Part shown: positions 10,689 to 21,983 of the stretch, in pieces
How positions within the stretch are numbered: position 1 is the first letter of the stretch
Layout of the letters: every line of letters begins with the position of its first letter
Assembly (NCBI RefSeq): GCF_027580225.2
Contig: NC_073346.2
Location: 7,032,001 to 7,096,000, forward strand
DNA length: 64,000 nucleotides
Direction of reading: 5' to 3'
Source: Misgurnus anguillicaudatus
Lineage: Eukaryota > Chordata > Actinopteri > Cypriniformes > Cobitidae
Translations under genes and position numbers: made by a program
Notes under the pieces: generated by a model
Seen by the model: only the letters and a program-made list of their open reading frames with translations
The model's database searches: none
What the model was told of the DNA's origin: nothing

Positions 10689-11372
10689 CACTCACCGGCC
10701 ACTTTATCAAGGACACCTTACTAGTACCGGGTTGGACCCCCTTTTGCCTTCAGAACTGCTTTAATCCTTCATTGTATAGATACAACAAGGTACTTGAAAC
10801 ATTCCTCAGAGATTTTGTGGGTCCATATTGACATGATAGCATCTTGCAGTTGCTGCAGATTTGTCGGCTGCACATCCATGATGCAAATCTTGCGTTCCAA
10901 CACAATGGTGCTCTATTGGATTGAGATCTGGTTGCTGTGGAGGCCATTTGAGTACAATGACTCATTGTCATGTTTAAGAAACCAGTCTGAGATGATTTAT
11001 CCTGCTGGAAGTAGCCATCAGAAGATGGGTACACTGTGGTCATAAAGGGACGGACATGGTAAGCAACAATACTCAGGAAGGTTGTGGTGTTGACACGATG
11101 CTCAATTGGTACTAATTGGCCCAAAGTGTGCCAATAAATATCCCCCACACTATTACACCACCACCAGCCTGAACCGTTGATACAAGGCAGGATGGATCTA
11201 TGCTTTCATGTTGTTGACGCCAAATTCTGACCCTGCCATCCGAATGTTGCAGCAGAAATCGAGACTCATCAGAAGAGGCAACATTTTTCCAATCTTCTAT
11301 TGTTCAATTTTGGTGAGCCTGTGCGAATTGTAACATCAGTTTCCTGTTCTTAGCTGTCAGGAGTGGCACCCG
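10689..11372 (-). pseudogene. Tc1-like element fragment with transposase C-terminus
   Basis: The left end CACTCACCGGCCACTTTATC is the terminal repeat of a common fish Tc1 family and follows a TA. On the minus strand the catalytic region is readable in pieces: 'SDESRFLLQHSDGRVRIW', 'GGGVIVWGI', 'YFQQD' and 'QQPDLNPIEH'. The N-terminal part and the other inverted repeat are missing beyond about 11372. The insertion separates the two genes of the surrounding ISL2EU-like element. Many frameshifts. Confidence 0.85.
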
Positions 11373-11917
11373 GGGGGGTCTGTAGTATTATTACATAAGA
11401 AATTGCACTACATCCATTTATATTTGTATACCTGTTAATTTATAGCATGGAAAGAAATTATAAGAAACATATATTTATTATTATTTTTACACAAGAAATT
11501 GAACTACCTCCATTTGTATTTGTATCCGTTTTTGCATTGTTATTGTTGACTATATTTATAATTTGCACTTCCTCCATTTTCTAGGTGTCCATTGTTTTTT
11601 ATAGATACCTATTTGGTTATATAACAATTATAAAAAAATGTATAAATTCTTTCAATAATATAATAAATTGCATTCCTTTTTCTGTGTCCATTTTTTTATT
11701 TGTACGGTAACCTTTTAGCTCAAAACATTCCAACTGCACCATTCTGTGTTCTCAGGTTGCATTACCTGCAAATAAATGCTGAAAAACATCTGATTGTGTG
11801 ACACTTCTTGCTTTTGCACATCATACTGGTATTACTTCTTGTTTTTAAGACACATGGATTTAAGTATGTTTATTGTGAAGATTGTGGGCATGGATGCAAC
11901 AGACAGTTATGGCTGTA
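11373..11917. other. Intergenic spacer of the ISL2EU-like element
   Basis: AT-rich DNA between the 3' ends of the two convergent genes. It holds an imperfect direct repeat of about 36 bp (near 11391 and 11497, both containing TTTGTAT) and AATAAATG (11771), which could serve as a polyadenylation signal. No coding sequence seen. Confidence 0.4.
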
Positions 11918-12535
11918 TTACAGCACATCACTAGGGCTCATGTTTGTCAAAGCACAACATACAGACACAATCTTATCGAGGAATGTCATGTCTTGATCCT
12001 TGCATGGCAACACCATGTGAATCGGTACTTTAGCTGACAAAATAGTGTACTTGTTGCAGGCGGTTTCAATCACCCTTTCCACGTGAATTCGGAGGTGGGC
12101 AATTTTTATTGTGCTCTCCACATCTCTTGGATCCAGCTGACAGCGTCCTTTTGTGAAAGCAGGGATCTTCACCTCGTACACATAAGTCCCACACTGTCCT
12201 GTATATCAAAGCCGCGATCAGCCAACACCAAATCCCCAGGTAACAGTTTGTCCAGAATCCCACAGTTATCAGTTATGTGTTTATCACTGATGCGCACCCC
12301 ACATCCCTTGGAAATTAATGAAATTGAGCCCTGTGGTGTAATACCAATAAGCTATTTCATAGTTGTGTTTGTAGTGGGAATATGACTGAGCTTGAGCTTT
12401 AAGATTTGATGGTTTCTGTATGAATATTTCAAAACAATCCAGGATAACGGCAACACACTTCCCAAAGGCCTCCACTCACCGATGGGGCATAGTTGCATGC
12501 AACACATCTTGCTCTGGCCAGTTAATCAAAGGGCT
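11918..12535 (-). pseudogene. DDE transposase (DDE_Tnp_4 type, ISL2EU-like)
   Basis: Minus-strand blocks in order are 'FGKCVAVILDCFEIFIQKPS' (first catalytic Asp), 'QSYSHYKHN', '[19 protein letters not shown]' (second Asp, frame-shifted), '[20 protein letters not shown]' and 'IAHLRIHVERVI' (catalytic Glu), ending in 'VCCALTN'. This is the fold used by HARBI1-like and ISL2EU transposases, and the PAFTKGxxQL block points to ISL2EU. The N-terminal part, often carrying a THAP zinc finger, is missing where the L2 LINE begins. At least two frameshifts and a stop make it a pseudogene. Confidence 0.8.
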
Positions 12536-12549
12536 GGTGCGCGCATGCA

Positions 12550-15500
12550 AAACATTTCCTGTCTGACCTCGTAGTCACTGTAGATAAAGCTCTTATCGTT
12601 GGTGACTTTAATATACATGTTGATAACCCAACAGATACATTAGGATTAGCATTTATGGATATTCTAAATTCTCTCAATATTAGACAAAACGTGACAGGGC
12701 CCACGCATACTCATAGGCACACATTAGACTTAATTCTGTCACTCGGGCTCAATATTAATGAAATCGAGATATTACCTCAGAGCGATGCAGTTTCAGACCA
12801 TTGCCTTGTCTCATACACGGTACTTCTAGATATGATCACTAGATCCACAATACGCTACCGACTAGCCAGAACAATAATTTCCACCACTAAAGATAACTTT
12901 ATTAGCACTCTTCCAGACCTGTCCCAAATGAAACATGTAGCAGATAACCCTGAAGATCTAGATATTGTAATAGAAAACCTGAACAGTATTTGTTCTAACA
13001 CAGGATGCCGTAGCTCCAATTCGAAAAAAGAGAATCAAAGAAAAACCGCCAGCTCCATGGTATGATCATCACACAGCAGCACTCAAAAAGGCAACTAGGA
13101 AAATGGAAAGAAATTATAGAAGCACAAAGTTAGAGGTATGGCGTGCAGCATGGAAAGAGAGTGTTAAACACTACAGACAGGCTATAAAAATCGCCAGATC
13201 TACGTATCTCAGCAATCTTATTAAAGAAAATCATAATAACCCTCGCTTCCTCTTTAGCACAGTTGCGAAACTGACTAGAAATAAAGAACAAACAGAACCC
13301 ACTAATAAACTCCCACACAATAGTAACGACTTCATGAACTTCTTTACTAAGAAAATTATGATTATTAGGGAAAACATTGTAGGTACCCAAGCAGCCACCA
13401 CTCTACCCAGTAATACATTTAATGCTTGCCTACCATACGAACATCTTGAGTCATTTAAACCTACTACAATAGATGAGCTATCTAAATTAGTAGCATCATC
13501 CAAATCATCGTCCTGTATATTGGACCCTGTTCCCACAAAATTACTCAAAGAGGTATTCCCTATAGTGTCTAACCCAGTACTAAATGTCTTTAACTCATCA
13601 TTAGAATTAGGCTACGTTCCTACAGCTTTCAAACTAGCAGTTATTAGACCGCTCATTAAAAAACCAAACCTTGACCAGGGAGATCTAAATAACTTTAGAC
13701 CAATCTCAAATCTCCCTTTTCTTTCCAAAATATTAGAAAAGGTAGTGGCAAGCCAGCTACGCACATTCTTAGCAAATAATAGTACGTATGAAAAGTTCAG
13801 GATTCAGGCCCCACCATAGCACAGAGACAGCGCTGCTTAGAGTTACAAATGACCTTCTCCTAACATCCGACCATGGTGAAATATCACTCCTTATATTATT
13901 AGACCTTAGTGCAGCCTTTGACACAATAGATCACACAATCTTACTTAATAGGCTAGAAAACTATGTTGGCATCAGTGGTCAGGCGCTAGCTTGGTTCAGA
14001 TCGTATCTAACCAATCGCTATCACTTTGTTTATGTAAATGAGGAGGAGTCACATCACTCCCTGGTTAAATACGGCGTACCGCAGGGATCAGTTTTAGGTC
14101 CTATCCTGTTCTCGTTATATATGTTACCTCTGGGAGATATTATCAGAAATCATAACATACAGTTTCACTGCTATGCAGATGACACACAGCTTTACATCTC
14201 CTCGCATCCTAGCGAAACACAACATTTTTCTAAGCTATCAGACTGCATCAGCGATATAAGTGACTGGATGTCACATAATTTTCTTATGCTAAACTCCAAT
14301 AAGACAGAGATACTTGTTATCGAACCGAATCGCTACAAATATAATATGACAGATTACAAGTTGCCCATAAATGGCTGCACTGTGGTGCCAACCTCCACGG
14401 TTAAGAATTTAGGTGTGATGTTCGACAGCAGTTTATCCTTCGACAGCCATATCTCCAATGTCTGCCGCACAGCATTCTTCCACCTTAGAAATATCTCAAA
14501 AATACGCCATATGTTGTCTGCATCAGATGCAGAGAAGCTTATCCACGCTTTTATGACCTCTAGAATAGACTATTGTAACTCGTTACTCGGAGGATGCCAT
14601 GCAAAACAGGTCAACAAGCTTCAGCTAGTTCAAAACGCTTCTGCAAGAGTTCTTACTCGAACTAAGAAGTATGACCGCATAAGCCCAATTCTGGCATCTT
14701 TACACTGGCTACCAGTTAAATATCGTATACAATTTAAAATATTACTAATCACCTACAAAGCCTTAAATGGCCTAGCACCCTCATATCTTAGAGAATTATT
14801 ATCAGAATACAATCCATCACGTGCATTGCGGTCACAAAATTCTGGCCTCTTAATTATCCCTAAAATATCAAAAGTGTCTAAAGGTGGCAGATCCTTTTCC
14901 TACTTAGCCCCTAAGCTATGGAATGATTTACCAACCGACGTCCGAACAACCTAATAAATAAATAAATAAATTAATGAATAAATTAAAACCTTTTTTTTCG
15001 TCAACACTTCAAAGCATGGTAAATCTCATTAATACTCTTTAGTAATATGCTGAAACTTTGAATTGGTTTTCGACTGAGTCTTAACTGCCAAATATGGCCA
15101 GCTTGCAATTTTGGCCTTTTCCCATGACCTTAAAATAGTATGTCATACAGAACCGTTTGCCACTGTACGTTAGCATTAACGACGGCAGTGGGGCCTCTGG
15201 CCTTAGTCAAACGAGTTCTGTTTCCGTTTCTAAAATCATTAACTATATGTAATACACTTAACCAGCAATAGTTAGCCTGTCCGGAACCGAGCTGACTAAA
15301 ACCACATTACTGTGTGACACTTGTTTTCTATGTGAACGGCCCCTACGCTAATAAGATTTTGTGTCTCTCTCCCTGTCTCGTCCTTGATCCCGAGGACGAG
15401 ACAAACAGATCCAGTTCCGGTACATGTGAAAGTCGGCACACAACTGATCTACTAGCTGTTCTTCAACGTGATGTCCAGCTGATGCCTGACCAAAGACCAC

Positions 15501-15904
15501 CGGCAGAACCCACTTAATCTCCGCTTAATCTCCGCTCAATCTCCTTCCGTTTCAATGTGTATATATATATATATATACCTCCCAAGGGTTTTTTCCTCCT
15601 ATGACTTTTTTTACTTCCCCGGCTAAAATTCCGGGGTTTTTTTCTCCTAGGGGGTTTTTCAACCCGGGGAGGCAGCCTTTTTGGGCTTAACTTCTATACG
15701 TTACATTAGTAATACGTTTGTTCATAATGTTGATTTATAGTCGTAGCAAATTTAACTGCTTGTGCTATCGTTTATTATGTTGTGCTATCTGTCGATTTTC
15801 TGTGCTTTTCACTGCATCTATTATGTAAAGCTGCTTTGATACAATTACCAAATTGTGAAAAGCGCTATATAAATAAAATTGAATTGAATTGAATTGAATT
15901 GAAT
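12550..15904 (+). mobile_element. 5'-truncated L2-type LINE with 3' UTR and tail
   Basis: The element starts within the endonuclease domain, as expected from incomplete reverse transcription, and runs through the RT to a long 3' UTR. The UTR ends in GTAAAGCTGCTTTGATACAA, GCGCTATATAAATAAAATTG and four or five GAATT units (to 15904). Similar 3' ends, without the body, occur at 30288 and (minus strand) 51724. A TAAA-rich low-complexity stretch at 14955-14990 replaces the expected last codons of the ORF. A TA run lies near 15559. Confidence 0.88.
12556..14954 (+). pseudogene. L2 LINE ORF2: endonuclease C-terminus and reverse transcriptase
   Basis: It begins with 'KALIVGDFNIHVDNP' and 'SDHCLVSYT', the last blocks of the apurinic-like endonuclease that nicks target DNA. 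A linker follows, then the RT fingers and palm: 'NNFRPISNLPFLSKILEKVV', '[13 protein letters not shown]', '[15 protein letters not shown]' and the active site 'CYADDTQLY', followed by the thumb and C-terminal region ('[17 protein letters not shown]'). The reading shifts near 13009 and again near 13800, where five bases present in the fragment at 1-665 are missing. The stretch from 13788 to 14954 is one uninterrupted frame of 388 codons, so decay is recent. The N-terminal half of the endonuclease and any ORF1 are absent. Confidence 0.9.
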
Positions 15905-15907
15905 GAT

Positions 15908-16147
15908 TAGTGATGGGAAGTCCTACTTTTTTGTGAATCAGTTCTTTCGGACAGTTCGTTTCAAAGAACTGGTTCAAAAAACCGATTCACCCGTTCTTTA
16001 ACGTACTTTACGTAATGACGTCATTCGCATCTAATTCTATCATCCAGGAGGGTAAAATACATAAAAAGAATAAAAAATTCCAACTAAAACACATTCAAAA
16101 ACTTTTAACAGAAATCATGATCAAGCTCATAACAACTTAAAATATAA

Positions 16148-16206
<59 letters not shown>

Positions 16207-16662
16207 ACATTTGAGTCAAAACGGTGTTTAATATAATTAGCTGTTCCATGCATATTTCGCATAAGTTTTATGGTAAAATTAAATAAACACATGCGCAGTA
16301 TTAACGGCTCATCAAGTCTGACGCGTCTGATAGAAACCGTTCTTGATTCAGGTATTCATTTTATCTGTGACTCTGGAATAACAGTATGTTTGTTGAGCAT
16401 GCTCAGTATCAACAAAGTTCACCATACCTCGGTTCAGTCAGTGATACTGTTGGGGAGAGCTTCTACGAGTTTAGATATGGATTACTCTCTCTTAATTAGA
16501 ATCGGAATGAGTGTCGAGCACATCTGAAAGTGAGTAACTTGTGGATCATTGCTGTCTCGAGACACAAACTTTTTAAACGATTCAGTCCGATTAGGTGTAC
16601 TGATTCAAGTCGTTCACTGAAAAGAACCAGTTCAAAAGAACGATTCGTTCTGGACATCACTA
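15908..16662. mobile_element. Non-autonomous hAT element (TAGTGATG ends)
   Basis: The ends TAGTGATGGGAAGTCC and (inverted) TAGTGATGTCCAGAAC are followed inward by GTTCTTT/AAAGAAC motifs in both orientations. A CA microsatellite lies inside. Flanking 8-mers match only 5 of 8, so the target duplication is unclear. A fragment of the same family is at 22895. It starts right after the LINE tail. Confidence 0.65.
16152..16201. repeat. (CA)n microsatellite
   Basis: About 25 CA units within the hAT derivative. Confidence 0.97.
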
Positions 16663-17175
16663 TTTATTATGTTACTGAAGGTTTTGGGAACAGTTTCTCT
16701 GTTAACACAAAAGAGTTGTACATTTCATTTGCTGGTTTTCCTGGTAACAAAAATTATCATCCCATAGCAAAAGTATTGAAAACATGTGGAAAGTTATGTT
16801 TGGTCGTCTTACAGCCACGATCCAAGCGAGCCAACGACTTTTTGTTATCTCGGATACTTGGTCTCCGTGGTTGCCCCTCCAAGCAGGAACCCATGGCGAT
16901 TATGTGTTGCGCTGTTAATCTGAACCCATCTTTGTATGAAAGATGGGTAACTTTTACAAGTTTACTACAAGTAGTACACATTTTTGTAATACTATAGAAT
17001 ATATATATAGAATATATAGTATGTAAAAAGCACATTTCAATTCATATTCATGGCATCTCAAAATAGCACAGATAAGTAAACTTAAATGTTCTTAAGATTA
17101 TCTTAAGTAGTAAAGAAGAATTGTTGGAACATTAAAAACAAAACTAATGTGTGAAAATAGAGCACTTTAAAGAAA
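16663..17175. other. Unassigned stretch
   Basis: An open reading of 155 codons crosses the hAT boundary into this stretch but shows no family motif. I treat it as chance. Otherwise AT-rich. Confidence 0.35.
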
Positions 17176-17345
17176 TGGTTCACCTTAAAAATAAAATTCT
17201 GTCATCATTTCTCACTCTCATGTTGTTACAAACCTGTATAAAAAAAAATCTGAAGGAATCAACGAAAGATATTTTTGGGATTGTTTATAACCAAACCAAT
17301 CATGAGCCACAGATGTTTTGTTTACAAAACAGTAGGAAAAATTAG
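17176..17345 (+). mobile_element. Half of a palindromic 'TTCACCC' MITE
   Basis: Carries the left-arm sequence (AATTCTGTCATCATTT, GTTACAAACCTGTATAAA, ACCAAACCAATCATGAGCC) of the palindromic MITE that is complete at 17698-18024. The right arm is missing. Confidence 0.65.
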
Positions 17346-17697
17346 ACTCACTGTAAAAAAATTCTGTAGAAACAGTGTTGGGGTAGTTACTCAAAAAATG
17401 TAATTAGTTACTAGTTACTAGTTACTTCTTAAAATTGTAATGAGATTACTTTACTAGTTACTGCATTTGAAAAGTAACTTCACTACTTATTACTTTACTT
17501 TCCTTTTTCTTAATTTACCACATAGATACATGGACATGGTTTAGGCGGGGTCGGCTGATGATGAGTGACTACTTTAAATGACCGGCCAGGGCTCTAGACT
17601 AACTTTTTGCACTGGTTGCACTGGTGCGCCTAACATTTTTTCTTAGGTGCACCAGCACAAAAGTTAGGTGCACCCTAATTTTTGACCCCATCGGATT

Positions 17698-18024
17698 TAT
17701 AGTTCGCCCAAAAATTAAAATTCTGTATAATTTATTTTTAAATCAGGTTTGTAACTCTCGTGTTGTTACAAACCTGTATAAATGTCTTTGTTCTGGTGAA
17801 CATGAATGAAAATATTTTGAGGAATGTTTGTAACCAAACCATTCATGAGCCCCATTCACTTCCATAGTATTATTTTTTCCTACTATGGAAGTGAATGGGG
17901 CTCATGCTTGGTTTGGTTGTTGACATTTCTCGAAGTGTGTTGCTTCGTGTTTATCAGAACAGGGATATTTATACAGGTTTGTAACAAAATTTATAATTTA
18001 TTTTTGGGTGAACTGTCCCTTTAA
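17698..18024. mobile_element. Palindromic MITE inside hAT copy 1
   Basis: The arms end in AGTTCGCCCAAAAAT and (inverted) AAAGGGACAGTTCACCC. The centre has CCCATTCACTTCCATAGTA facing TACTATGGAAGTGAATGGG, so the whole forms a long hairpin. The same insertion is at the same place in hAT copy 2, so it predates spread of the hAT. Confidence 0.8.
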
Positions 18025-19072
18025 CACCGCAAGTTTAGCGCCCATGGTGGTTTCATACAGAATATAAACATGTAGGCTATTTTATAATTTTCATGTTGTC
18101 ATTCCATTTTCCTTATACGAGTCATGCACAGTCCTGTTTGATAACCCGCATCCGCGCGATTAAAATAACAGTTGACCCGTTATCCGACATCAGCATCAAT
18201 TTATTTCATACCCGTTTTACATAAAGACTGCGACCGGCCGCACCGCAAATCGTGATGTAAGTAGAAACCTTTAAAGATCTTCATGCAGAACATTGACAGA
18301 AATAAGCACAGGACCATGCTTGTTCAAATATATTATCATTTAATGTGAAACTTTGTGAGGGTCGGCTGATTGACAGCTGAGCGGTCAGCAGTGTTTGAAC
18401 ACTCATAAGCGCTGCGCTTATATTTATTATTACCTTATAAATTGATGATATGATTGCAGTGATTCCAAAGGGATGTCCAAAAAAACTCAAGTAGAATGTT
18501 AAATGTTTAAAGTTTAATGTATCTTTCTCGCTGCCCTGTGTAAACCCACGCGGGTGATGGCATGAAACGCGTGAGGAGCTTGCATTTTGCATTACCTTAA
18601 ATTACCTTAAATTATGGTCATACAAATAAAAGTAAAACAACATTCAAAACTGTAATGTGTAAATTTATTTATGTAAAGTTACACTCGCAATAATAACAAA
18701 ACATTGTGCTTTTTTAAATAGGTAAAAAGTGTTTTGTGCTGCATCGGGTTGGGAGCGCGTCACACAACAAATAAACTCATATAGGCTACTTTTGAATTCG
18801 TTTTGTTAATTTGCTAATTATTTAAGGGAAACACATTTCATATAGGCTTATTTATTTTATTATTTTTTCACCAAAGAAAGACGTAATCATCACGTTCTAT
18901 TCATTTTAATGCTTTTTGCGCATAAACTAAACCCTTGGGGGAATTATTTATAAATGAATCAACAACGCAAATCAAGGAATTAACTTATTTCTCTATTTAA
19001 GACAGTCTGGCAGGGCGGTAACAGTGATACATCAAACACCGAAAAGTTTATAGGATTAGATTTGGAAGTAAA

Positions 19073-19450
19073 TTATGAAGAAAACAGCGGTCCTGACTCC
19101 TGGCTTTTTTCTATAAATTGAGCGCACGCGACATTGCTGTTCGGGTTACGTTCAAATAATTTCTTGAAAAGAATTATGCTCTGGCTCTGACTCGATTGAG
19201 GTTCATTACCTAATTCCGTCTTCGGGTTCGGACCTCTCGATCCCTGACCGGTAAAGTTAAGCAGGATCTTTCGCCACAAGTGTTGTATTGCCATGCTGGG
19301 CTTACAAATGCTCAGACAGGTTGCTCATCGCGTTGTCAGCAGTTGAAAGACACTTGTCGTGTGGGCATAGTGTGCATTTCACACGAATATTTTTGTACTT
19401 TCAAGCAATACGCTGAAAGTAATGTGAATATCGCCCCAGTGGCTGAAACC
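19073..19450 (-). pseudogene. BED zinc-finger remnant of a hAT transposase (copy 1)
   Basis: On the minus strand 'NIRVKCTLCPHDKCLSTADN' then 'AMSNLSEHL' fits the C-x2-C ... H pattern of a BED-type DNA-binding zinc finger, found at the N-terminus of many hAT transposases. A stop follows HL and another lies before the first Cys. 'LTGQGSRGPNPKTELGNEP' continues in another frame. No DDE or dimerisation domain follows inside the element, so it is a deletion derivative. Confidence 0.6.
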
Positions 19451-19928
19451 CTCCGTCTTCATTTCCCGCTCCCCTTTGCACCAGCAGCTCCGTCAAATCA
19501 ATCTCTATGGCAACGGCACACGTACAGTGACACGCATGCACGCACCACTTAAATAGACAGAACTTTACACCCAGGCAAACACTGCTTGGGTAACGCAGGA
19601 AAGCGCGTTCCTATAGTCTAGTAAAGTAGTGTAGTTACCAATATTATTAGTGTAATGCGTTACTTTACTTCGTTACCCAAAAAAGTAATGTAGTTACTGT
19701 AATCCGTTACTTTGTAACTCGTTACCCCCAACACTGTGTAGAAAGTACAGTATTAATGGGTATTACTGGCAACTAGCTGCCAGTAACTTACTGTAGATTT
19801 TACATTTATGTTATTTACTGGCAACATTTTATTCAAAGTTATAAGAACATGAAACATTTTCAGACTTTATCTTCTACAGTAAGTTACTGGCAACCAGCTG
19901 CAAAATTACAGCAAATTTTTTTACAGTG

Positions 19929-20217
19929 TTAGCAAAATTTGGAGGGCCGAGGGGACGTTGCTGCATTATCTTAAATTCCCCCTCCCCTAACAGAGGAATC
20001 TCACTCCAAACTTTTGGTAAAACTTGAGAGCCCTGTTATTTAAAAAGGCAATATTGCTTTAGATTGTAATTAGTTTTTGTAAAAGTAGACGTTTTAGGTT
20101 TTCTTCGAATTTATGCATCGTGTTTGTGTGACGAGTATTCGCGGAAGACGCATTAATCATGTTTAATGGGTCCCAATAGGTGGGGGCAGCGAACAGAGGT
20201 AGTGAAGTATTGATACT
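19929..20217. other. Unassigned stretch
   Basis: No recognisable repeat ends or ORF. Confidence 0.35.
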
Positions 20218-20840
20218 TCAGCAGACATTGAGTCTTAGCTGCTGAATTTTATCATTAAAATAAAGCATAATATTTTCACAGAGAACTTCTGAAGTAGTGG
20301 GCCACATATTTACAAAGGGGTTTACAACAGATTGGATAATAGAAAACAAAACTTTTGGTTTAGAGTGGCTATTTTCAATTAAATTAGAAAAGTGAGCCAC
20401 TTTAGCGGCATTCTGAAAAGAGATAAGGGAATCTTTAAGCAGTTTGAGAGAGACCTGTGGCCTGTCCTTTTTCCATTTTTTCTGTTTTCCGACAGTTTTG
20501 TCTTAAAAGGTGAGTCTCAAAATGTAGCCACAGCTCAGATTTGCATTTGGGCTTAAGGGTGGTCACATTGGCAACCTTGAGCCAGGCATTGTTGACAAGA
20601 TTGACATGAAGTCATGAAGTCAGAGAGCACAAAATTTGTGACATCAAGACCATATGATAGAATGAGCTCAGAGTATGGCCCTGGATATGAGTAGGAGCGT
20701 TAATCCATTGAAATAGTTTAAAATTGTCAACAAGGTTAATAGATATACATTATGATTAAAAGACATTAATATTAAAATCGCCCAGAAAAAATAAACTTAA
20801 ATTGTTGAATAAAATCTTTTGAGGAATGTGGAGGGCAATA
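20218..20840 (-). pseudogene. L2/CR1-like LINE fragment, endonuclease end and linker
   Basis: The minus strand reads 'FLGDFNINV' (endonuclease GDFN block), 'FQWINAPTHIQGHTL' and then, in other frames, 'FSNLIENSHSKPKVLFSIIQ' and 'SEVLCENIMLYFNDKI', which is the linker just before the RT. The RT and the 5' half are missing. It differs in sequence from the L2 at 12.5-15.9 kb, so it is a different family. Several frameshifts and stops. Confidence 0.7.
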
Positions 20841-21023
20841 TATCCCACCGGACCGGGTGGAGGAGTTAAGCTTCAAAACTCGAATAGGTCGCTATCGAGA
20901 CAAGCCAACAGTGAGTGGAAAACGAGTTTTTAAAAACAGAAAAAAATCCTTGTTCACTATGGAACAGGCATTTATTAAGCCCATCTTAGGTGGAATAATG
21001 AGGACAGGAGATTCTTTCGCCAG

Positions 21024-21975
21024 CAGTGTTGGTCAAGTTATTTGGAAATAGTAATCAGTTACTGATTACTTCTCCAAGAAAGTAATCCAGTTACTTTACC
21101 GATTACTTATTTTCAAAAGTAGTTACTTTACTAGTTACTGTACTAAGTTACTTTTCAAAAACATGATGCACGACCTGAATATGCTATAAAGCAACAGACC
21201 TTTCATAAATGTAACAGAGCATCATAAATGTAGTATTTTGTGACAGAAGTCCAGATGACAACATGCAAAATATAAACTGGACTTCTTACCTTTGTGTTGA
21301 TATAACGATCGCGAGTCGAATCCAGTCTGTTTCAGATGTGTGAATAACCCATGAAACTGTCTAATAGAATACATTCAATGACCATTTTCATCCACAAATG
21401 CGTATAATCCATGAAATATAGATCTGTCTGTTGTTTACATCAGATTTCGCATGAACGTCTTGTAATAGAATATAATATACAATCTGAGGACTATTTACGG
21501 AGCCGCAGTGGTCATGTCAGCTGGGGGTTCAGGGTTTTTTCAGTAAGTTTCACATTTCTGTGCCGGCCTGCTAGGTATTTGAGGTGGAATTTTTGCTGTA
21601 GATAAAAGTTTTATTCCCACACAGAGTGTAAAGCGGACGCTGATGTTTTTGCCACCTTTAACTGAGTTAAAGTCAAAGTAATTTTAATACTTCCAAGCAT
21701 TAAACACTGCATAGTCTTGTTCTCTTCCGCGCTCCATGTTGTCTCTTCATGTTCAACACTACACTGACTGAAGGTGCGGTGCTCATACGTCATTGTCACT
21801 CGACTCGATAGTCACAACACGAGACAGTCTCACGAAACAAAATCAAGGTTAAATAATGCAGTAACGCAGCCTGCTTACGGGGAAGTAGCAGTAATCTAAT
21901 TACTTTACTCGTTACTTAAAAAAGTAATCGGATTACAGTAACGCGTTACTTCTAACGGGCTACTGCCCATCACTG
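21024..21975. mobile_element. Non-autonomous hAT with perfect 8-bp duplication
   Basis: The ends begin CAGTGTTGG on the left and end CCATCACTG on the right. TTCGCCAG flanks both sides exactly (21016-21023 and 21976-21983). GTAATC/GTTACT motifs repeat near both ends, as in many fish hATs. No transposase. The ends are less alike than in the 17373 element. Confidence 0.88.
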
Positions 21976-21983
21976 TTCGCCAG

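Larger units (their letters stand above)
9640..12535. mobile_element. ISL2EU-like two-gene transposon remnant
   Basis: A SWIM/YqaJ/PHD protein on the plus strand and a DDE transposase on the minus strand converge within 3 kb. From memory, ISL2EU DNA transposons pair this kind of transposase with a YqaJ-nuclease protein. A Tc1 element has inserted between the two genes. Outer inverted repeats are not visible. The left side meets SINE/Tc1 debris and the right side is replaced by an L2 LINE, so the limits are approximate. Confidence 0.6.
17373..19736 (-). mobile_element. hAT transposon copy 1 (CAGTGTTGGGG ends)
   Basis: The ends are CAGTGTTGGGG and its inverted complement. TGTAGAAA flanks both sides exactly (17365-17372 and 19737-19744), an 8-bp hAT target duplication. 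Copy 2 lies at 27076-29373 in the opposite orientation with its own duplication. The two are closely similar throughout; this one is 66 bp longer, partly from a block near 18210-18245 (ACTGCGACCGGCCGCACCGC). Only a remnant of a BED-type zinc-finger exon is present, so it depends on another transposase source. Confidence 0.93.
17349..19928. mobile_element. CACTGTAAAAAAATT MITE split by a hAT
   Basis: The left end CACTGTAAAAAAATT (17349) and right end AATTTTTTTACAGTG (to 19928) are inverted repeats of one small element of about 208 bp. The hAT copy at 17373-19736, with its target duplication, sits just inside the left end. An internal motif pair (GTAACTTACTGTAG and CTACAGTAAGTTAC) is also inverted. 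Confidence 0.75.

Noticed and set aside
16530..16997. 155-codon open reading
   Set aside because: It starts inside a hAT derivative and crosses its end, so it cannot be one ancient gene, and no motif is recognised.
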